52,042 nt of DNA, taken from NCBI GenBank assembly GCA_046341775.1, contig JBKDQQ010000070.1, positions 1 to 52,042 on the forward strand, read 5' to 3'. The DNA comes from SXXH01 sp041165735 (GTDB lineage Bacteria > Planctomycetota > UBA1135 > GCA-002686595). Of this stretch, positions 50,082 to 52,042 are shown piece by piece. The notes below the pieces were generated by a model. The model did no database searches, was not told where the DNA came from, and was given only the letters and a program-made list of their open reading frames with translations. Numbering within the stretch: position 1 is the first letter of the stretch; each line of letters begins with the position of its first letter. The position numbers and the translations under genes are program-made.

Positions 50082-51212
50082 TCAGCCGCGCGCCGCGACG
50101 AGCTTGTCGAGCTCCTCGCGCAACCGCGGCAGGATCTCGTCGTAGCGGTACGCGCCCAGCTCGGCCTCGCCGCGCTTCAAGTTGACGAAGTTGGGCCCGC
50201 ACCACAGGCCGAGGTCGGCGTCGTCGGTCTCGCCGGGGCCGTTGACGCGGCAACCCATCACGGCGATGGTCAGCTTGTGCTGCTTGGCGTAGGCGGTCAG
50301 GCGCTTCACGTCCTCGGCCAGCTCGATGAACTTCTCGTTCTCCACGCGCGAGCACGACGGACAACTGATGATGTTCAACCCGTCGAAGAAGTTCGGCGGC
50401 ACCGAGCGGAAGCGGCCTTCCTCGATGTCCTTGACGAGCTCGCGGCCGACCGCGATCTCGCGCCCCTTGTCGTCGAAGGGCAGCGTCAGGCTGACGCGCA
50501 GGGTGTCGCCGATGCCGCGCGACAGCAACTGCTCGAAGGCGATCCTCGTCTTGATGATCCCTTCTGGCGGCATGCCGGCCTCGGTCACGCCCAGGTGGAT
50601 CGGCACGTCCGGGCGCTCGGCGGCGAAGCGCGTGTTGGCTTCGACGACGAGACGCGGGTCGGAGTCCTTGATCGAAACCAGGTAGTCGCGGAAGCCCAGC
50701 TTGTCGACCAGGGCGCAATGGTCGATGGCGCAAGCCACGATGGCCGAGACATGGTCGTCGGGGAAGCGCGCGTCGTATTCGGGCGCGATCGAACCGGCGT
50801 TGATGCCGATCCTGATGGCGCAGTCGTTCCTGGCGGCGACATCGACGAGGTAGGCGACCTTCTCCTCGATCGACTTGTGCTTCTCGTGGTGGTGCAGGTG
50901 GCCCGGGTTGTAGCGCACCTTGTCGACATGCGGCGCGACCATCTCCGCCAGTCGATAGTTCTCCTGCAGGTCGACCGACAAGCGCGCGTTCGTGCCCTCG
51001 CGCAGCTTCGCCAGCGCCGCCACGTCCTCCTTGGAGTCGACGGCCACGCGGATGATGTCCGCGCCGGCGGCTTGGATCAGCTGCAACTGGCGCGCGGTCG
51101 CCTCGAGGTTCCTCGTCTGCGTGGCCGCCATGCTCTGCACGGCGATGGGGGCCGCGCCGCCGATCGCGAGGTCGCGGACGTGGATGGTGCGGGTCTTGCG
51201 GGGCGGGATCAT
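50082..51212 (-). CDS. ispG: IspG, HMBPP synthase (GcpE)
   Basis: A 376-residue IspG (E. coli 372), a [4Fe-4S] enzyme of the MEP isoprenoid pathway. 'KTRTIHVRDLAIGGAAPIAVQSM' is the N-terminal signature; the three cluster cysteines are in 'IISCPSCSRV' and 'VMGCRVNGPGE'; 'VRYNPGHL' and 'IRIGINAGSIA' are typical. Short form without the TIM-barrel insertion of plant and some planctomycete IspG. Start ATG 51212, with a GCTATCCT element 18 nt upstream. It converges with the BatD gene (22 bp apart). Confidence 0.97.
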   Translation of the reverse strand: MIPPRKTRTIHVRDLAIGGAAPIAVQSMAATQTRNLEATARQLQLIQAAGADIIRVAVDSKEDVAALAKLREGTNARLSVDLQENYRLAEMVAPHVDKVRYNPGHLHHHEKHKSIEEKVAYLVDVAARNDCAIRIGINAGSIAPEYDARFPDDHVSAIVACAIDHCALVDKLGFRDYLVSIKDSDPRLVVEANTRFAAERPDVPIHLGVTEAGMPPEGIIKTRIAFEQLLSRGIGDTLRVSLTLPFDDKGREIAVGRELVKDIEEGRFRSVPPNFFDGLNIISCPSCSRVENEKFIELAEDVKRLTAYAKQHKLTIAVMGCRVNGPGETDDADLGLWCGPNFVNLKRGEAELGAYRYDEILPRLREELDKLVAARG

Positions 51213-51617
51213 GGTCGTGCGGAGTGTCGAGGATAGCCGTGGAGCGTTCCAAGCCCCCGTCCGGGGCCCTTCCGGATGGAATTCGCGCTTTCCTGCCCCC
51301 TTGGATCCGGTTCCTGCGGAAGGAACCGTCGGGAGCGCAGCAACGAGACCGCCCTCCGACCCTCCCGTCGTCCCACCCCCATTTGGACGTCGGGTCCTGC
51401 GGGCGTCCCCGCGGTGCCTCCCTTCCTTCCATGCGCGCGACCTCGCCGATCCGGGCGGGGTCGCGCGCCTCCTTGGCGATCCGGCGGTCGCGCGGAGCCT
51501 GCGACGGGGCAAGAACCACGCGCGGGCTGCGTATGCTTTGCGTTCGCCCGCGCCGCGCCCGGTCCTCCCCGGGACCCCGCAGGCGCCCGACGCATCTCGC
51601 CAAGGAAGCACGACGAC
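51213..51617. promoter_or_regulatory. Divergent intergenic region between ispG and the GYF_2 gene
   Basis: 405 bp without a gene. A perfect hairpin GGTTCCT-GCGGA-AGGAACC lies at 51309-51327. TATGCT at 51532-51537 is a possible -10 for the rightward gene. TATCCT at 51230-51235 is a possible -10 for ispG. SD CAAGGAAG precedes the ATG at 51618. I see no small gene here. Confidence 0.4.
51230..51235 (-). promoter_or_regulatory. TATCCT element before ispG
   Basis: TATCCT in the context GCTATCCT, 18 nt upstream of the ispG ATG, identical to the octamers before hemB and hemC. Consistent with a -10 hexamer and a leader of about 11 nt. Confidence 0.35.
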
Positions 51618-52042
51618 ATGAAGCAGTGGTACGTGGTCGAAACGACGCCGGCGGGCCAGACCGTCCTCGGCCCGCTGGGCATGGACCAACTGCGGGATCT
51701 GGCGCGCTCCGGCCGGCTGGTGGCGTCCACGCAAGTCTGCGAAGTCGGGGCCGAAGCGTGGAGCCGCGCGGCCGAGCTCGCCGAGCTGCGCACCCTGCTG
51801 GACGCGGGCACGCCCTCGTCCGCGTGGCCTCCCGCGCCGGTCGCCGCGAGCGTCGAGTCCCCAGCCCTTGGCGGGTCCGGGTCGGGTGGTCCGGGCGCGG
51901 CGCGCGCGTTGCCGCCGTTCAGCTTCGGCAACGCCTTCGAGCTCGCGTTCGATGTCTTCCGCCGCTCGTGGGTGATGCTGCTGTTCTGCGCGCTCCTACT
52001 GTTCGCGGGCCAGATGGTCGTGCAACTGGCCGCCTTGCCGCT
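51618..52042 (+). CDS. GYF_2-domain membrane protein, 3' end cut by window
   Basis: Only the first 141 codons are present. Residues 1-58 are a GYF_2 (DUF4339) domain: 'WYVVETTPAGQTVLGPLGMDQLRDLARSGRLVASTQVCEVGAEAWSRAAELAELRTLL'. A Pro/Ser/Gly-rich linker follows (about 60-100). Then a membrane region begins ('FELAFDVFRRSWVMLLFCALLLFAGQMVVQLAAL'). GYF_2 plus multi-pass domain proteins are frequent in Planctomycetota, usually with unknown role. SD AAGGAAG is 10 nt upstream. Confidence 0.8.
   Translation, partial: MKQWYVVETTPAGQTVLGPLGMDQLRDLARSGRLVASTQVCEVGAEAWSRAAELAELRTLLDAGTPSSAWPPAPVAASVESPALGGSGSGGPGAARALPPFSFGNAFELAFDVFRRSWVMLLFCALLLFAGQMVVQLAALP

Overview
The window is a 52 kb, very GC-rich (about 70% by eye) stretch of a diderm, flagellated bacterium. 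It encodes outer-membrane-associated flagellar rings (FlgH, FlgI), lipoproteins, LPS heptose synthesis (GmhA) and IspG. The gene mix (PhoX-type DUF839 protein, secreted YVTN/di-heme protein, GYF_2-domain membrane protein, BatD, HemN plus HemY) fits a high-GC Planctomycetota lineage. That placement is inference and no rRNA or tRNA gene lies in the window to confirm it.

Layout. 1-4961 (+): a cell-envelope lipoprotein module (COG3014-like, YcfL-like, LpoB-like, and a large CsgG-domain protein). 5055-7571 (-): a Tat-exported PhoX/DUF839 protein and a small secreted protein. 7695-9614 (+): a DsbD-type thiol:disulfide interchange protein whose thioredoxin-domain CxxC motif reads UGA-Val-Asn-Cys, most simply a selenocysteine codon, with a SECIS-like hairpin just downstream. 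9693-12121 (-): feoAB iron uptake behind a palindromic operator. 12300-12980 (+): rpiA. 13116-16037 (-): a secreted beta-propeller/di-heme protein. 16468-30675 (+): the flagellar rod/hook operon fliK-flgD-flgE, flgF-flgG-flgA-flgH-flgI-flgJ-flgN-flgK-flgL, a small FliE-like protein and a GNAT acetyltransferase. Its two blocks begin with near-identical sigma-54-type promoters at a fixed distance from the ATG. 30696-39869 (-): gmhA and a near-complete heme operon (bicupin, hemY, hemX-like, hemA, hemC, hemD, hemB, hemL). 40049-43462 (-): fliL, hemN and hemE. Together these give the C5 route from glutamyl-tRNA to protoporphyrin; ferrochelatase is not in the window. 43610-45100 (+): chrA. 45338-48420 (-): an accessory-looking block with a divergent queuosine-salvage (QNG1-like) protein and two odd membrane-anchored proteins, full of short tandem repeats. 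48603-50059 (+): an ACT-domain protein and BatD. 50082-51212 (-): ispG. 51618-end (+): a truncated GYF_2-domain membrane protein.

The strongest unusual signals are the probable selenocysteine-containing DsbD, the paired sigma-54 promoters that would give almost leaderless flagellar mRNAs, and a set of 14- or 17-nt tandem arrays. These arrays begin exactly at stop codons and place extra stop codons in other frames. Repeats of the same style inside genes have in-frame unit lengths (12 or 15 nt).
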